DNA of 56,158 bases from Lentisphaerota bacterium (GTDB lineage: Bacteria; Verrucomicrobiota; Lentisphaeria; Victivallales; Victivallaceae), in assembly GCA_015061605.1 (NCBI GenBank), contig SUWH01000019.1, forward strand, positions 1-56,158, read 5' to 3'. Shown piece by piece: positions 15,298 to 24,964 of the stretch; the stretch's first letter is position 1; each line of letters opens with the position of its first letter. A program made the position numbers and the translations under genes. Below the pieces are notes generated by a model. It saw only the letters and a program-made list of their open reading frames with translations. It searched no databases and was not told the origin of the DNA.

Positions 15298-17631
15298 ATG
15301 TCAAATATCAACAGTCGTTTTTTACTCGCAGCGGCAGCAGTTCCCTTTTTACTGCTGACGTCATGCCAGAGTGTGGACAAAAAAGAGAGCAAAAAGCAGG
15401 AAGACCGCTTTGCGTTTTTGAAAAATAAGAATGATGCCAAAGCCGGTAAGCCGGAAAAGTTCGAATCCACCGCAGACGAACGCATTCGACCCAAAGATGC
15501 TGAACGCCCGGTCGTTCCGGCTTCAACTCTGGAGAAATTCGGTCTCAAAGCTCCGGATAAAGCTTCCATTGCCGAACTTTCAAAACCGGCACCCAAATTC
15601 TATGAAGATTTCATCGCGCTCAACGGCGACGAAGAACTGGAAGTTTCACTGGTTTTCAACAGCGCACCGCTTCTGGACGTGCTGTCAGCGTTCGGCGATC
15701 TGCTCGGCTTCAACTTCGTCGCCGACAGCGACCTCAAAGGTGTGGTCACGCTGAACCTCAACTCAAAGATGACCCGCCGCGAATTGTGGAACACCTTTGA
15801 CCGCATGGTCTACCTCGCCGGTGCCGGAGTAAAGGTCGAAGACTCCCTCCTCCGGGTGATGGCGCTCAACAAATTCGCCATGCAGCCGGACAACCGTTCC
15901 GGCAAAGGAGCTAAAACTGAAATCTATTACCGGCAGCTCGTCAACGCCACCAGCACCGAAGTTACCCGCCAGATCCGCGGCTTCCTCGGCAGCGGCGCGA
16001 TCCTCGCCGACCTCACCCGCCCGAATGCGGTCATGATTTGTGATTCAACTGAAAATATGCCCAAACTCCGGGAACTGGTCGAATACCTTGACCGCAACGG
16101 CAAAGCCGACTGGCCGCGCGCCGTTGTCCCCTGCAACCACATCCTGCCGACCAAAGTTGCATTGGAACTTCAGGAAATATTGCCGGTTCTCGGATTGAAG
16201 ATCCACAAATCCAGTGACCGTACCGATCAGCCCGGAGCGGTCTATGTCGTCGGTATTGACCGGATGCGTCTGATGGTGATCTCCGCCGCCACGCAGGAAG
16301 CGGTCAACTTGATCAAAGAGTGGGTCGGACTGCTTGACAGTGCCGGCAGCGACGATCAGGAAAGCGTTTTCGTCTACAAGGTGCGCCACAATAAAGCCGC
16401 CCACCTCTCCCGCGCACTCTCCATCATCTTTGAAACCCAGGGTACCGCGCTCACCATCGACTCCAACACCGGCAATACCCGCATGGAAACCATCAATTCC
16501 CCCACCCAGCGCCGTACTTCGGGAACCATCCGCACCACGACTCCGTCCAGCACCGTCAATGCCGGAACCACGATGGAAACCGACCAGAACTCAAAAGTTT
16601 TCGGTCAACCCGTCCGCGTCTTTGCCGACGGAGTGCTGAACCGTCTGGTCATCCGCTGTACTCCGCGCACCTACGCTTCGATCAAAGCGTTATTGGACAA
16701 ACTTGATGTCGTTCCCGCGCAGGTGCTGCTGCAGGTGCTGATGGTCGAAGTGACCCTGACTGAATCCACCCAGTTCGGGCTGGAGTTTTCCGGAACCGCC
16801 TCGCACAACGGCAACAAAATGGTTTTCGGAACCAACTACCCCAACACCAGCACCGGAACTTATCTGTCGCCCTTTGTAAACGATCAGAACGGCAACCAGA
16901 TCCTGCGTACCGGAGCTGACCGTCAGGGCGGAGCCACCTTTGCCATCACCGATCCCAACGATCCGCAGCGGCAGTTCGGCTACATCCGGGCGCAGGCGGG
17001 CAACGGTCTGGTCAAAGTGATTTCCAGTCCGCAGCTGCTGGTTTCCAGCCACACTGAAGCGAGCATCAACGTCGGTCAGAGCGTTCCCTACGTTTCCAAC
17101 AGTTTGACCAACGCTTCCAGCAGCGGCAATGTCAGCAACAGCTACACCTACAAAGATGTCGGTGTGATCCTCAAGGTCACTCCCTACGTCACCAGTACCG
17201 ACCTTATTTCTCTGGAAATTTCCCAGACCATGTCCAGTGCGATTCCCAACACCATCACCAACGCGGATCAGCCGGTTTTCAGTCAGCGTACACTGGATAC
17301 CAGCATGACCATCGCCAACGGTCAAACCATGGTGCTGGGCGGACTTATTCAGGAAAACACCAAAGACAATCTGGATTCAATTCCGATCATCAACCAGATC
17401 CCGCTGCTCAAACGTCTGCTCGGTTCGACCAGTGCTTCAGTTGAACGCACCGAAGTTCTGGTGCTTATCACCGGCTACATCGTCAACGAACACAGCGAGA
17501 TCGAAACTCTGATCAGCCGTTACAATGATGCGGTCAAAGCTCTCAACACTTATGACAAGAGCTTGGGCGACAAGCCTGATGCCCAGAAACATCGCGGCGT
17601 ACTGTTCAGCAATGAGGAGTTCTGGAAGTGA
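15298..17631 (+). CDS. gspD: Type II secretion secretin GspD
   Basis: This 777-residue lipoprotein forms the outer-membrane channel of the T2S system. It has a lipobox (LLLTSCQS, Cys near residue 23) and a Lys-rich linker. N0/N1-type domains follow from about 110 (EVSLVFNSAPLLDVLSAFGDLLGFNFV), with repeated N domains after them. The C-terminal secretin domain includes VPAQVLLQVLMVEVTL, VISSPQLLVSSHTEASINVG and MVLGGLIQENT. A Thr/Ser-rich insertion lies in the N3-like domain near residues 395-425. The start has GAGGTG 5 nt upstream. The C-terminus overlaps the GTG of gspE. Confidence 0.95.
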   Translation: MSNINSRFLLAAAAVPFLLLTSCQSVDKKESKKQEDRFAFLKNKNDAKAGKPEKFESTADERIRPKDAERPVVPASTLEKFGLKAPDKASIAELSKPAPKFYEDFIALNGDEELEVSLVFNSAPLLDVLSAFGDLLGFNFVADSDLKGVVTLNLNSKMTRRELWNTFDRMVYLAGAGVKVEDSLLRVMALNKFAMQPDNRSGKGAKTEIYYRQLVNATSTEVTRQIRGFLGSGAILADLTRPNAVMICDSTENMPKLRELVEYLDRNGKADWPRAVVPCNHILPTKVALELQEILPVLGLKIHKSSDRTDQPGAVYVVGIDRMRLMVISAATQEAVNLIKEWVGLLDSAGSDDQESVFVYKVRHNKAAHLSRALSIIFETQGTALTIDSNTGNTRMETINSPTQRRTSGTIRTTTPSSTVNAGTTMETDQNSKVFGQPVRVFADGVLNRLVIRCTPRTYASIKALLDKLDVVPAQVLLQVLMVEVTLTESTQFGLEFSGTASHNGNKMVFGTNYPNTSTGTYLSPFVNDQNGNQILRTGADRQGGATFAITDPNDPQRQFGYIRAQAGNGLVKVISSPQLLVSSHTEASINVGQSVPYVSNSLTNASSSGNVSNSYTYKDVGVILKVTPYVTSTDLISLEISQTMSSAIPNTITNADQPVFSQRTLDTSMTIANGQTMVLGGLIQENTKDNLDSIPIINQIPLLKRLLGSTSASVERTEVLVLITGYIVNEHSEIETLISRYNDAVKALNTYDKSLGDKPDAQKHRGVLFSNEEFWK

Positions 17632-19223
17632 GCGAACAGGAACAGAAAATAAATATCCCGGCATCCCTTGCTGCGCTTGCCAAGGTAATGCAGCAAAAAT
17701 TTGCCGATTACGATCCCGGCGATCCGGAAGGGAGCGACCGCCGTCTGGTGATGGATGCCAAAGTCACCGAAGCACAACTGGTAGAGCTGTACTCCAACGC
17801 TTTCAATGTGCCGGTACTGGATGAAGAAGAACTGGGATTGCCGGAGCAGCCGCCTGATTTTCCGCTGGACTTTTTTAACGCCAACGACTGTCTGGTTTAT
17901 GAATGGGATGAAGGTAAAGTAACCTTTCTGGTCACCTCCCCCTACAAACTCGGCAATCTGGAATATCTGGTTTCCCATTCGTGGAAAAGCGAACTTTCTG
18001 TCCGCTTCGTCCGCCGTCCGTTTCTGGAACGATTGTTGAGCAAACTCCAGAGCTGCGGTGAAGAGGAACAAGAGGATAACAATGCCGCCGAAGATGAAAA
18101 CACATTGCGTTCCATGGCAGGTGAAGCCCGCATCGTCCGTCTGGTCAATGATATATTCACCCGTTCACTTGAACTCGGTGCAAGTGATATTCACATCGAA
18201 CCCGGCGAAGAGGCGGTATCCGTCCGCTGCCGTGTGGACGGTGTACTGACGGAAATTTTCAGCTGTCCGTTGAACCAGTTCCCGGCGATCGCTTCCCGCA
18301 TCAAACTGCTCGGCGGACTCAACATCGCCGAAAGCCGATTGCCGCAGGATGGACGTACCAACGTCACCTTGGGGCGGATGTCGCTGGATATGCGTATATC
18401 GACCATCCCCATTCTCACCGGAGAAAGTATCGTGCTTCGCCTTTTGAATAAAGAGAGCGTCACCTTCGACCTCCGGCAGCTGGGTATGTCCAATGAACAT
18501 CTGGCGCAATTTGAAAAACTCATTCAGATCCCGCACGGCATCATTCTGGTAGTGGGTCCGACCGGAAGCGGTAAAACCACAACCTTGTACAGCGTGATCA
18601 ATCAGCTCAATGATTACCGTAAAAAGATCATCACCATCGAAGACCCGGTGGAATACCGCACTCCCGGCTTGTGTCAGGTGCAGGTCAACTCCAAAGTCGG
18701 TGTCACCTTTGCCGCAGGCTTGCGTTCCATCGTCCGTCAGGACCCGGATATCATCCTCGTCGGTGAGATCCGTGACCGTGAAACTGCTGATATCGCAATC
18801 AATGCCGCCTTGACCGGTCACCTGGTATTGAGTACGCTGCACACCAATGATGCGGTGGGTGCAGTCACCCGTCTGCTGGATATGGGAGTGGAAAACTTCC
18901 TCGTTTCCTCCGCGCTTTTCGGTGTACTTTCACAGCGTCTGGTTCGCAAAATATGCCCGGTCTGCCACGGGGCAAAAACCATTGACGGTGAAAAATGTAA
19001 AAAATGCAACGGCACCGGTTACAAGGGCCGCAGCGGTATATTTGAACTGCTCTTTATGAATGATGAACTGCGCAGTGCCGTCAACCGCAACGCCTCCAGC
19101 AGCGAACTTGAAGCTATCGCCGTCAAACACGGCATGGTGACCTTGCAGCAGGATGGCGAAGCCAAAGTCAAAGCCGGTATCACCACGCAGGAAGAGTTGA
19201 ACCGTTCTACGGCGGAGTTGTGA
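17628..19223 (+). CDS. gspE: Type II secretion ATPase GspE
   Basis: This 531-residue hexameric ATPase powers pseudopilus assembly from the cytoplasmic face of the inner membrane. An N-terminal MshEN/N1E-like region (about 1-150) is followed by the catalytic domain. Walker A GPTGSGKTTT lies at about 309-318 and the Asp and His boxes are present, as is VGEIRDRETADIAINAALTG. A zinc-binding segment with two CxxC pairs, CPVC and CKKC, lies at about 443-460. Start is GTG overlapping the gspD stop by 4 nt. Confidence 0.95.
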   Translation: MSEQEQKINIPASLAALAKVMQQKFADYDPGDPEGSDRRLVMDAKVTEAQLVELYSNAFNVPVLDEEELGLPEQPPDFPLDFFNANDCLVYEWDEGKVTFLVTSPYKLGNLEYLVSHSWKSELSVRFVRRPFLERLLSKLQSCGEEEQEDNNAAEDENTLRSMAGEARIVRLVNDIFTRSLELGASDIHIEPGEEAVSVRCRVDGVLTEIFSCPLNQFPAIASRIKLLGGLNIAESRLPQDGRTNVTLGRMSLDMRISTIPILTGESIVLRLLNKESVTFDLRQLGMSNEHLAQFEKLIQIPHGIILVVGPTGSGKTTTLYSVINQLNDYRKKIITIEDPVEYRTPGLCQVQVNSKVGVTFAAGLRSIVRQDPDIILVGEIRDRETADIAINAALTGHLVLSTLHTNDAVGAVTRLLDMGVENFLVSSALFGVLSQRLVRKICPVCHGAKTIDGEKCKKCNGTGYKGRSGIFELLFMNDELRSAVNRNASSSELEAIAVKHGMVTLQQDGEAKVKAGITTQEELNRSTAEL

Positions 19224-19226
19224 TCT

Positions 19227-20444
19227 ATGGCACTGTATAAATATCTGGCATCTTCACCGGGCGAAGCTCCGCGTGAAATCCTCATCGAAGCGGATACCGA
19301 AAAGGAATCGCTGGATAAACTGCGCCGCCGCGGCATGATCCCGGTACGCAGTTTCGGTGAAGCCGGAGAAAAACGCGGCGGCGGATTTTCGCTTACCCGC
19401 AAAAAGATAGATGTCTTTGACTTCACCCGCCAGCTCTCCCCGCTGCTCAACGCCTACATCCCGCTTGAACGTGCACTTTCCATCATCGCCGAAGGTGCCG
19501 TTGAACCGGATCAAAGAGAATTTGTCAACTCCATGCGTCAGGGACTGCATGAAGGTAAAAAGTTTTCCGAACTGGTGCGTTCCCACGGTTCGCTGTTTCC
19601 CACCTATTACGCGAACCTGATCGAAAGCGGTGAAGAGACCGGTTGTCTGCCGGAGGTGGTGAATGAGCTGCATAAATTTATGGGAGAAAGCAAAGAGCTG
19701 AAAGACTTTATCGTTTCCAGTTCTGTTTATCCGCTGTCGATTTTAGTCATCGTGCTCGGAGTTACCGTATTGCTTTTCACGGTGTTCGTGCCGAAATTTG
19801 CCAAAATATTCTATGATATGGGCAGAGAGCTCCCCGGAGCAATGAGTGCGTTGGTGGCATTCGGAGATTTTGCCAAATGGGCGTGGTGGATGATCCCGCT
19901 CGCTCTTTATCTGGCCTATGTCGTCAGCAAACATATCTGCGGCGAAGCAGAAATGAAGCGCAAAATCAGCGGTTTCATCATCAAACTGCCGCTTTTGGGC
20001 GGCATACTGGTCGATCTGGAAATGTGTAAATATCTGCGGACGCTTGCCATTCTTATTGCCAACCATGTGGAGATCATCCGCACGGTAAAAATCGCCGGAC
20101 GTATCATTTCCAATCCGGTGGTTTCCGCAGAATTTGACGGTATCGACCGCAAACTCAAAGGCGGTGAAAAACTCTCCGCCGCCTTGAGCGGCAATCAATA
20201 CATCCCCGCCGGAACAGTTCCCATGCTCCGCGTCGGCGAAGAGTCCGGTACCGTAGGTGAAATGCTCGGCAACATCTCCGGCAACCTCGAAGCCGACACC
20301 CGTTTACGGATCAAACGGCTGCTCAGTTTGTTTGAGCCTGCCGTAATCGTTTTTCTGGCCGTCATAGTCTTGGTGGTCGTAGTAGCAATTTTCGTCGCGA
20401 TGATGGAAATAAATTCAATCAGTCAGGGAGGTCCCAAAATATGA
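19227..20444 (+). CDS. gspF: Type II secretion inner-membrane protein GspF
   Basis: This 405-residue polytopic protein has the normal GspF/PilC length. Two homologous T2SSF domains are seen: the first begins FTRQLSPLLNAYIPLERALSII and the second CKYLRTLAILIANHVEIIRTV. Membrane segments lie at about 170-195, 215-235 and 370-398. It turns within the assembly platform to add pseudopilins. Three nt separate it from gspE and its stop overlaps gspG as ATGA. Confidence 0.95.
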   Translation: MALYKYLASSPGEAPREILIEADTEKESLDKLRRRGMIPVRSFGEAGEKRGGGFSLTRKKIDVFDFTRQLSPLLNAYIPLERALSIIAEGAVEPDQREFVNSMRQGLHEGKKFSELVRSHGSLFPTYYANLIESGEETGCLPEVVNELHKFMGESKELKDFIVSSSVYPLSILVIVLGVTVLLFTVFVPKFAKIFYDMGRELPGAMSALVAFGDFAKWAWWMIPLALYLAYVVSKHICGEAEMKRKISGFIIKLPLLGGILVDLEMCKYLRTLAILIANHVEIIRTVKIAGRIISNPVVSAEFDGIDRKLKGGEKLSAALSGNQYIPAGTVPMLRVGEESGTVGEMLGNISGNLEADTRLRIKRLLSLFEPAVIVFLAVIVLVVVVAIFVAMMEINSISQGGPKI

Positions 20445-20872
20445 AAAAACAGTCAAACAAAAAATTCCGCCGCAGCAGCTTCACCCTTATTGAAGTTGTC
20501 ATCGTTATCGTCATTCTGGTCACGCTGGCATCCATCGCGACTCCGATGTATCTCAACTATGTAAAAAGTGCCAATATCGGCGCCGCCAAGAGCCAGATCA
20601 AACTGCTGGTCGATGCGGTCAACGGTTATAAACTTGCCTACAAAAACTATCCCGAAGGCGAAAACGGTCTGCAGGCTCTGGTCGAAAATATCGAAGATAA
20701 AGAAAACTGGCAGCCCAGTCTGCAGGGTTCTCTGCCCAAAGACCCCTGGGGCAATGACTACATCTACAAATGCCCCGGCGAAGAAAACCGTCCCTTTGAG
20801 ATCATCAGCTACGGCGCAGACGGCGAACCCGGCGGCGAAGACGAAAACGCTGATATCAGCAGCTGGGATTGA
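20441..20872 (+). CDS. gspG: Major pseudopilin GspG
   Basis: This 143-residue protein has a prepilin leader and hydrophobic N-terminal helix (FTLIEVVIVIVILVTLASIA). The GspG signature is visible: NGYKLAYKNYPEGENGLQALVE, then LPKDPWGNDYIYKCPG and the Ca-binding tail SYGADGEPGGEDENADI. The residue before the processing site is Ser rather than Gly. It forms the main body of the pseudopilus. The start overlaps gspF by 4 nt. Confidence 0.95.
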   Translation: MKKQSNKKFRRSSFTLIEVVIVIVILVTLASIATPMYLNYVKSANIGAAKSQIKLLVDAVNGYKLAYKNYPEGENGLQALVENIEDKENWQPSLQGSLPKDPWGNDYIYKCPGEENRPFEIISYGADGEPGGEDENADISSWD

Positions 20873-20902
20873 TCCGGCATCAACAATTGGATTTTTCCGT
20901 AC

Positions 20903-21490
20903 ATGAAACCGGTACGCCGTCACCATTTCACCTTGATCGAAATGATCGTCGTTCTGGCGATCATGGTGATCGCCATTGCCGTGGTGGCGGCGGCATTCAG
21001 GGGAGATTCTCCGCAGATAGTACTGGAAAATGCCACGCTTGAGCTGGAAGCATATCTGGCACAGGTGCGTTACCGTGCCGCCGAAACGGGAAGAGATTAT
21101 GTGATCAAATATCCTTTCGGCGGCAAGGAGTTGATCGCATCTCCGGATTATTCCAGAGAAGAGTTGGAAACCATCGAACTGGAAAATGTCACCACGGTCG
21201 AAGAGTTGAAGTTCCGCATCCCGGAAAACTGCACCATGATCACCGAATCAGGTGCCGAAAAACAGCTTGCCCAGGAACAGCGGCTGGAAATTTTCCGTTT
21301 CTATCCCGACGGCGGAGGATCTGCCGCCAACCGTCCGGTGATGAAGTGTGAAAAATTGAGTCGCAGTTTCGATATATCTTTTCTCACCGGACGGTTGACC
21401 GTCAGCGAAGAGGACTTCTCCGAAACCTACGTCGATCCCGGCACTATTGAAGAAACCGTGACCGAAAATGAAGCCATAACCGTAATATGA
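20903..21490 (+). CDS. GspH-like minor pseudopilin
   Basis: This 195-residue protein has the leader MKPVRRHH followed by FTLIEMIVVLAIMVIAIAVVA, a GspH-like N-terminal pattern (ENATLELEAYLAQVRYRAAETGRDYVIKY) and a beta-rich C-terminal domain. The -1 residue is His. It lies in the expected position after gspG and ends with an ATGA overlap into the next pseudopilin. As a minor pseudopilin it would sit at or near the tip of the pseudopilus. Confidence 0.8.
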   Translation: MKPVRRHHFTLIEMIVVLAIMVIAIAVVAAAFRGDSPQIVLENATLELEAYLAQVRYRAAETGRDYVIKYPFGGKELIASPDYSREELETIELENVTTVEELKFRIPENCTMITESGAEKQLAQEQRLEIFRFYPDGGGSAANRPVMKCEKLSRSFDISFLTGRLTVSEEDFSETYVDPGTIEETVTENEAITVI

Positions 21491-21909
21491 AATTCAGCAG
21501 ACACTCCCACTTCACCCTTATTGAAGTCGTTGTCGCATTGGCGATATTGACTTTGAGTCTGGCCGGACTGCTTCAGCTGTTGTCGCAGTCTCAGCTGCGC
21601 ATTGCTGATGCGGAAGAAAAGTGGATGGATATGCACAAACTCATTCAGGCGACCGAATATTTTCTTCTCGCCGGCGATCCGGAAGAACCCAACATCCCGG
21701 ACGATTTCTTCCCCTACCCCGGATATTCCGTGGAATGCAATGTCGAAGATGCCGAAGGGCTTCCCGATGATTACAAGGAGATCGAAGGTCAGCTCCCGTT
21801 GAAAAAATGGGAAATCAAACTTATCCGCCATTCCGACGGAGCTGAACGCGGTAAAGTCATCGTTGACCGCTTCGGTTATGAAGATAAAGAAACGGAGAGC
21901 GCACAATGA
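21487..21909 (+). CDS. GspI-like minor pseudopilin
   Basis: This 140-residue protein has a short leader, the FTLIEVVVALAILTLSLAGLL helix and a small globular domain. Length and place between the GspH- and GspJ-like genes suggest GspI. The -1 residue is His. It overlaps both neighbours by 4 nt. In T2S systems GspI nucleates the I-J-K tip complex. Confidence 0.78.
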   Translation: MKFSRHSHFTLIEVVVALAILTLSLAGLLQLLSQSQLRIADAEEKWMDMHKLIQATEYFLLAGDPEEPNIPDDFFPYPGYSVECNVEDAEGLPDDYKEIEGQLPLKKWEIKLIRHSDGAERGKVIVDRFGYEDKETESAQ

Positions 21910-22634
21910 AACACCTCCGTTACCGTTTCACCCTGATCGAACTTATCATCTCCATGGGTATTTTGATGGCGGTCACCGGCATCATCGCCATGGCTTCAAA
22001 AAGTTTTTATGACGGCTATGAGCGTTCCGCCAAAGTCACCAGACGGCTCAAAGAGTATATGGCGATCGACAATGTCATGGATGTTCACATCCGCAATCTG
22101 ATCCCGTTCCAGTGGAATGACGAAAACGGCAACTACCGTTTTGTCTTCTCCGGCGAGGATCACAAGCTCCACTTCACCACCTTGCGCCGTTCTTACGGCA
22201 ACCGCCCCGGTTCACTGATTTTCATCCGGCTTTTCGTTGAGGAAAACAAACTCATTGCCGAATATGCCACCACCCCCAGATTGCCGTGGAAAGAGGATGA
22301 AGAGGAAACCATGCCATACACCCGGGAGGTCATCGCCGAAAATGTCGAAGAGATAACCTTTACCTACGCCGAAAAAGCCACCGGGGAAGATGATGAAGAC
22401 GGTACCGGAGTCAAATGGGAGGAAAACTGGCCCGAAGATGAACACGCCGCCGTGCCGCTGGCAATCAGAATGCAGGTCAAATGGCTGGACGGCACCACCG
22501 AATACTGGCTGCGCCGGGTCGCCGGAGTTGCCAAAGACTCCACATTCGGCAAACGGGAGACCACCGACGGAACGACTTCACGCTTCAGCAACACCCTTGA
22601 AGGCGGCGCGACCGGAGGAGGAGATTCACTGTGA
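21906..22634 (+). CDS. GspJ-like minor pseudopilin
   Basis: This 242-residue protein has a six-residue leader (MKHLRY), Arg at -1, then FTLIELIISMGILMAVTGIIA, and a larger beta-rich domain as in GspJ. The C-terminal Thr/Gly/Ser-rich tail (TTDGTTSRFSNTLEGGATGGG) is probably disordered. It overlaps gspI and the GspK-like gene by 4 nt each. It would join the pseudopilus tip complex. Confidence 0.78.
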   Translation: MKHLRYRFTLIELIISMGILMAVTGIIAMASKSFYDGYERSAKVTRRLKEYMAIDNVMDVHIRNLIPFQWNDENGNYRFVFSGEDHKLHFTTLRRSYGNRPGSLIFIRLFVEENKLIAEYATTPRLPWKEDEEETMPYTREVIAENVEEITFTYAEKATGEDDEDGTGVKWEENWPEDEHAAVPLAIRMQVKWLDGTTEYWLRRVAGVAKDSTFGKRETTDGTTSRFSNTLEGGATGGGDSL

Positions 22635-23629
22635 GCAAGAATTTTCACAACTCTGCCGAAAACGGTTCCGCACTGGTTGCCGTTCTCTGTCTGCTGCTCA
22701 CCGGCGGCATCATCACCGCCGCCGTACTGTCGCTTTCCAAAGTCGGCACATTTACCGTTTACGCTCATATTGAACGGCAGAAGTCGATGTTCGTTGCCGA
22801 GGGAGTTGCCACCCGGGTCCAATTTCTTTACGCCGCCGATCTGCAATTGCACACCTCGGAAAAACTGGGCGAAACCGATTATACTGAATACGATTATGAC
22901 CGTTTTCTCTGCGATGGTGTGAAACACGTTATTGACTATTACGGCGAAAAGGTGCAATTCACCATCACCGACACCATCGGCGGCGAAGATGTGGCGCAGG
23001 ATGTATCCGCCACTCTCAATAAATATGTCAACGAAGATACCGATGCCGATGTGCAGGAAACGGTCACCAAATTCGGAAATTATCTGCAAGACTACATCGA
23101 CACCGATGACAATGCCCGCGATGACAGTTGGGAAACTACCGACTATGAAGATGCCGGACTGAAACCGCTGCCCCGTAACAGCGCATTGCAATTCCGGGAG
23201 GAGTTGACTTTGATCCCGGAATTTTTAAAACTTTATCCCATGGATAAGGATGGAAGGATGAGTCACATCCGCCTCATTCCGCCCAAAGGAAGTCCGGAAA
23301 CCACCGGCAAACCGACGCTTTTCACCGCGACACCGCGGATGATCCGGAATTATTGCGGCATCGAAGAGGAAAAGGTTCCGGAAGTCATGGATGCACTCAA
23401 AGCGTGGAAAAATGAGCGGACTTTGCTCAGCGACACGCTGGACGAAGAACTTCTTAATAAGTTGAAAAGCAATCTCGCCACCACCGAAAGCGGTTTATTG
23501 ACGATAAATATTGAAGCTCCGGACGAAGAAAAACGCCCCTTCTCCCGTCTGGTATTCAGCTTTCCGGCATTCAAAATCGCCGGTCCTGAAAATGAACTCA
23601 TCGAGTATCTGGAATGGAATTTCTACTGA
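22631..23629 (+). CDS. GspK-like minor pseudopilin
   Basis: This 332-residue protein starts with GTG preceded by a very strong GGAGGAGGAG site. After a short polar leader it has the hydrophobic helix ALVAVLCLLLTGGIITAAVLSLS, which lacks Glu5 as is usual for GspK. A large domain with an acidic middle section (about 115-180) follows. C-terminal motifs resemble the helix-hairpin region of GspK (EEEKVPEVMDALKAWKNERT). GspK caps the pseudopilus tip. Confidence 0.8.
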   Translation: MSKNFHNSAENGSALVAVLCLLLTGGIITAAVLSLSKVGTFTVYAHIERQKSMFVAEGVATRVQFLYAADLQLHTSEKLGETDYTEYDYDRFLCDGVKHVIDYYGEKVQFTITDTIGGEDVAQDVSATLNKYVNEDTDADVQETVTKFGNYLQDYIDTDDNARDDSWETTDYEDAGLKPLPRNSALQFREELTLIPEFLKLYPMDKDGRMSHIRLIPPKGSPETTGKPTLFTATPRMIRNYCGIEEEKVPEVMDALKAWKNERTLLSDTLDEELLNKLKSNLATTESGLLTINIEAPDEEKRPFSRLVFSFPAFKIAGPENELIEYLEWNFY

Positions 23630-24000
23630 ACAATCCGACACTGCGGCGCATTATTCTTATTTTCAGCATCGCCGGTATCTTGAGCTGCGGGACCATCGAA
23701 GTTCATGCCGAACCGGTCAGTATGGTGATCCTTGCCCCGCTTGCACTCAAAGCTGCCAATACGGCATCGCCCTATGTCATTCAATGGATGCAGAATTCCG
23801 GAGGACAACTGCTCAATATCGGGAAAGATGCGGTGGAAATCCTCTATCTTCCGCTGGGGCTGGTGCAATGCACTGCCGGAGCGCCATTCGGTTTTTTCAG
23901 TAACGGTCTGGGCAATATCGGCACCGGATGTGTGGCGCCATTCAAACTGGTGTGGGATGTTTTCCTGCTGCCGTTGACCATCTTCGGTATCGGTATCTGA
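23614..24000 (+). CDS. Small secreted or membrane protein ending the T2S operon (unknown)
   Basis: This 128-residue hydrophobic protein has an N-terminal signal-like segment (RRIILIFSIAGILSC, with a possible lipobox Cys) and further hydrophobic stretches at about 85-100 and 110-128. It overlaps the GspK-like gene by 16 nt, so it is probably translated by coupling. The start is not certain, as no clear ribosome site is visible. No family is recognised. Its place at the end of the operon suggests an accessory role in secretion. Confidence 0.6.
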   Translation: MEFLLNNPTLRRIILIFSIAGILSCGTIEVHAEPVSMVILAPLALKAANTASPYVIQWMQNSGGQLLNIGKDAVEILYLPLGLVQCTAGAPFGFFSNGLGNIGTGCVAPFKLVWDVFLLPLTIFGIGI

Positions 24001-24212
24001 TTGTCCGTCAAATGCCGTTTCTATGTGAGTTTCACGGCGGCAACGTCCACCACCTCGAAGTATTGTCGGGCTTAATCAGTAATGCGCTCCGGAACAACCG
24101 CCTTCAGGCGGAATCAAAACACTACCTCACGCCTGTCGGGCGTTCAGCCCGACATCAGGCGCAACAGCCAAAAAGCCCCGGAATCAGGAGCTATATCGCG
24201 CCGCTATCCGGT

Positions 24213-24308
24213 GGTTTTGCCGAGGAGCCGCGAGGAGAGCGTACTTGTGTACGTGACCCGAACGGCGACGACTGCAAGGCCGGCGGGAGCAAGCGAGATC
24301 GCTCCGTG
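24213..24308 (+). repeat. Partial copy of the dispersed repeat (hairpin core)
   Basis: The block shares its pattern with 35025-35100: TTTTGC, a Gly-Ala-rich purine tract, an inverted repeat around a TAC...GTA core, GTGACCCG and then a GC-rich tail. Here the core is CGTACTTGTGTACG; at 35 kb it is CATACTCACGTATG. The stem bases differ but pairing is kept. The longer AT-rich arm of the full element is absent. Confidence 0.6.
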
Positions 24309-24319
24309 AATAAAAAAAA

Positions 24320-24341
24320 ATCCCCGGCAGAAACCGGGGAT
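24320..24341 (-). terminator. Rho-independent terminator of rpsD
   Basis: ATCCCCGG (24320-24327) pairs with CCGGGGAT (24334-24341) around a 6-nt loop. On the minus strand the stem is followed by a run of about ten T (A on the plus strand, 24311-24320). It lies about 20 nt after the rpsD stop. Confidence 0.88.
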
Positions 24342-24361
24342 TTTCAGTACCGTAACTACGA

Positions 24362-24964
24362 TCAACGGGCGTAGTATTCGACGACGCTCATGATCTTGAC
24401 CGGGACCGGGATCTCCTCAAGCTGGGGAGCACGGACGAGGGTCGCTTTGAGGTTGTCGAGGTCGACTTCCATATAGGGAGGAACGACACTGTTGCTCTTT
24501 TTGGCAGCTTCGGCAGCGGCGGGGGACTTGGCGGCATCGATGGAGATGACCTGACCTTCTTTCACCACGCAGCTGGAACGGTCAACGCGTTTGCCGTCCA
24601 CGAGGATGTGGCCGTGGTTGACGATCTGCTTGGCAGCGAAGATGGTCGGAGCGAAACCGGCACGGTAGACCAGCGCATCCAGACGCATTTCAAGGCTGCG
24701 GAACAATTTTTCGTGAGTCAGACCGAGACCGCTTTTAGCTTTGGCAAAAGCGATACGGAGCTGCTTTTCACTGATAGCATAGTAGTTGCGGAGTTTCTGC
24801 TTTTCCAGAAGCAATTCGCCATAGGTGGAAAGTTTGACGCGACGGCCTTTTCCGTGAGGACCTGCGGCGTACGGACGTTTGACGCTCGGACATTTCGGGT
24901 CGCCCCAGAGGCACTGACCGATGCGACGGCAGAATTTGTGTTTTGCTCGACTTGCGGTTGGCAT
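24362..24964 (-). CDS. rpsD: 30S ribosomal protein S4
   Basis: This is a 200-residue S4 protein, a primary binder of 16S rRNA at the 5' domain. The N-terminal segment CRRIGQCLWGDPKCPSVKRP aligns with the usual zinc-site region but keeps only some of the cysteines. YGELLLEKQKLRNYYAISEKQLR and the S4 RNA-binding domain (RLDALVYRAGFAPTIFAAKQIVNHGHILVDGK) are typical. I chose ATG at 24964 with AAGGGA upstream; a TTG two codons earlier is less likely. The gene stands alone, outside a ribosomal operon, with its own promoter and terminator. Confidence 0.97.
   Translation of the reverse strand: MPTASRAKHKFCRRIGQCLWGDPKCPSVKRPYAAGPHGKGRRVKLSTYGELLLEKQKLRNYYAISEKQLRIAFAKAKSGLGLTHEKLFRSLEMRLDALVYRAGFAPTIFAAKQIVNHGHILVDGKRVDRSSCVVKEGQVISIDAAKSPAAAEAAKKSNSVVPPYMEVDLDNLKATLVRAPQLEEIPVPVKIMSVVEYYAR

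Larger units (their letters stand above)
24001..24361. other. Intergenic region with palindromes and a repeat remnant
   Basis: No gene is supported. The region holds CCGCCTTCAGGCGG near 24105 and a larger imperfect hairpin near 24131-24162, with CGCCTG and TCGGGC paired to GCCCGA and CAGGCG. A partial copy of the dispersed repeat lies at 24213-24308, with core inverted repeat CGTAC / GTACG. The rpsD terminator is at 24320-24341. Two convergent operons end here, so the hairpins may help stop transcription. Confidence 0.7.

Noticed and set aside
24082..24309. 75-codon open frame after the T2S operon
   Set aside because: Falls in palindromes and a repeat remnant and has no ribosome site or protein feature.
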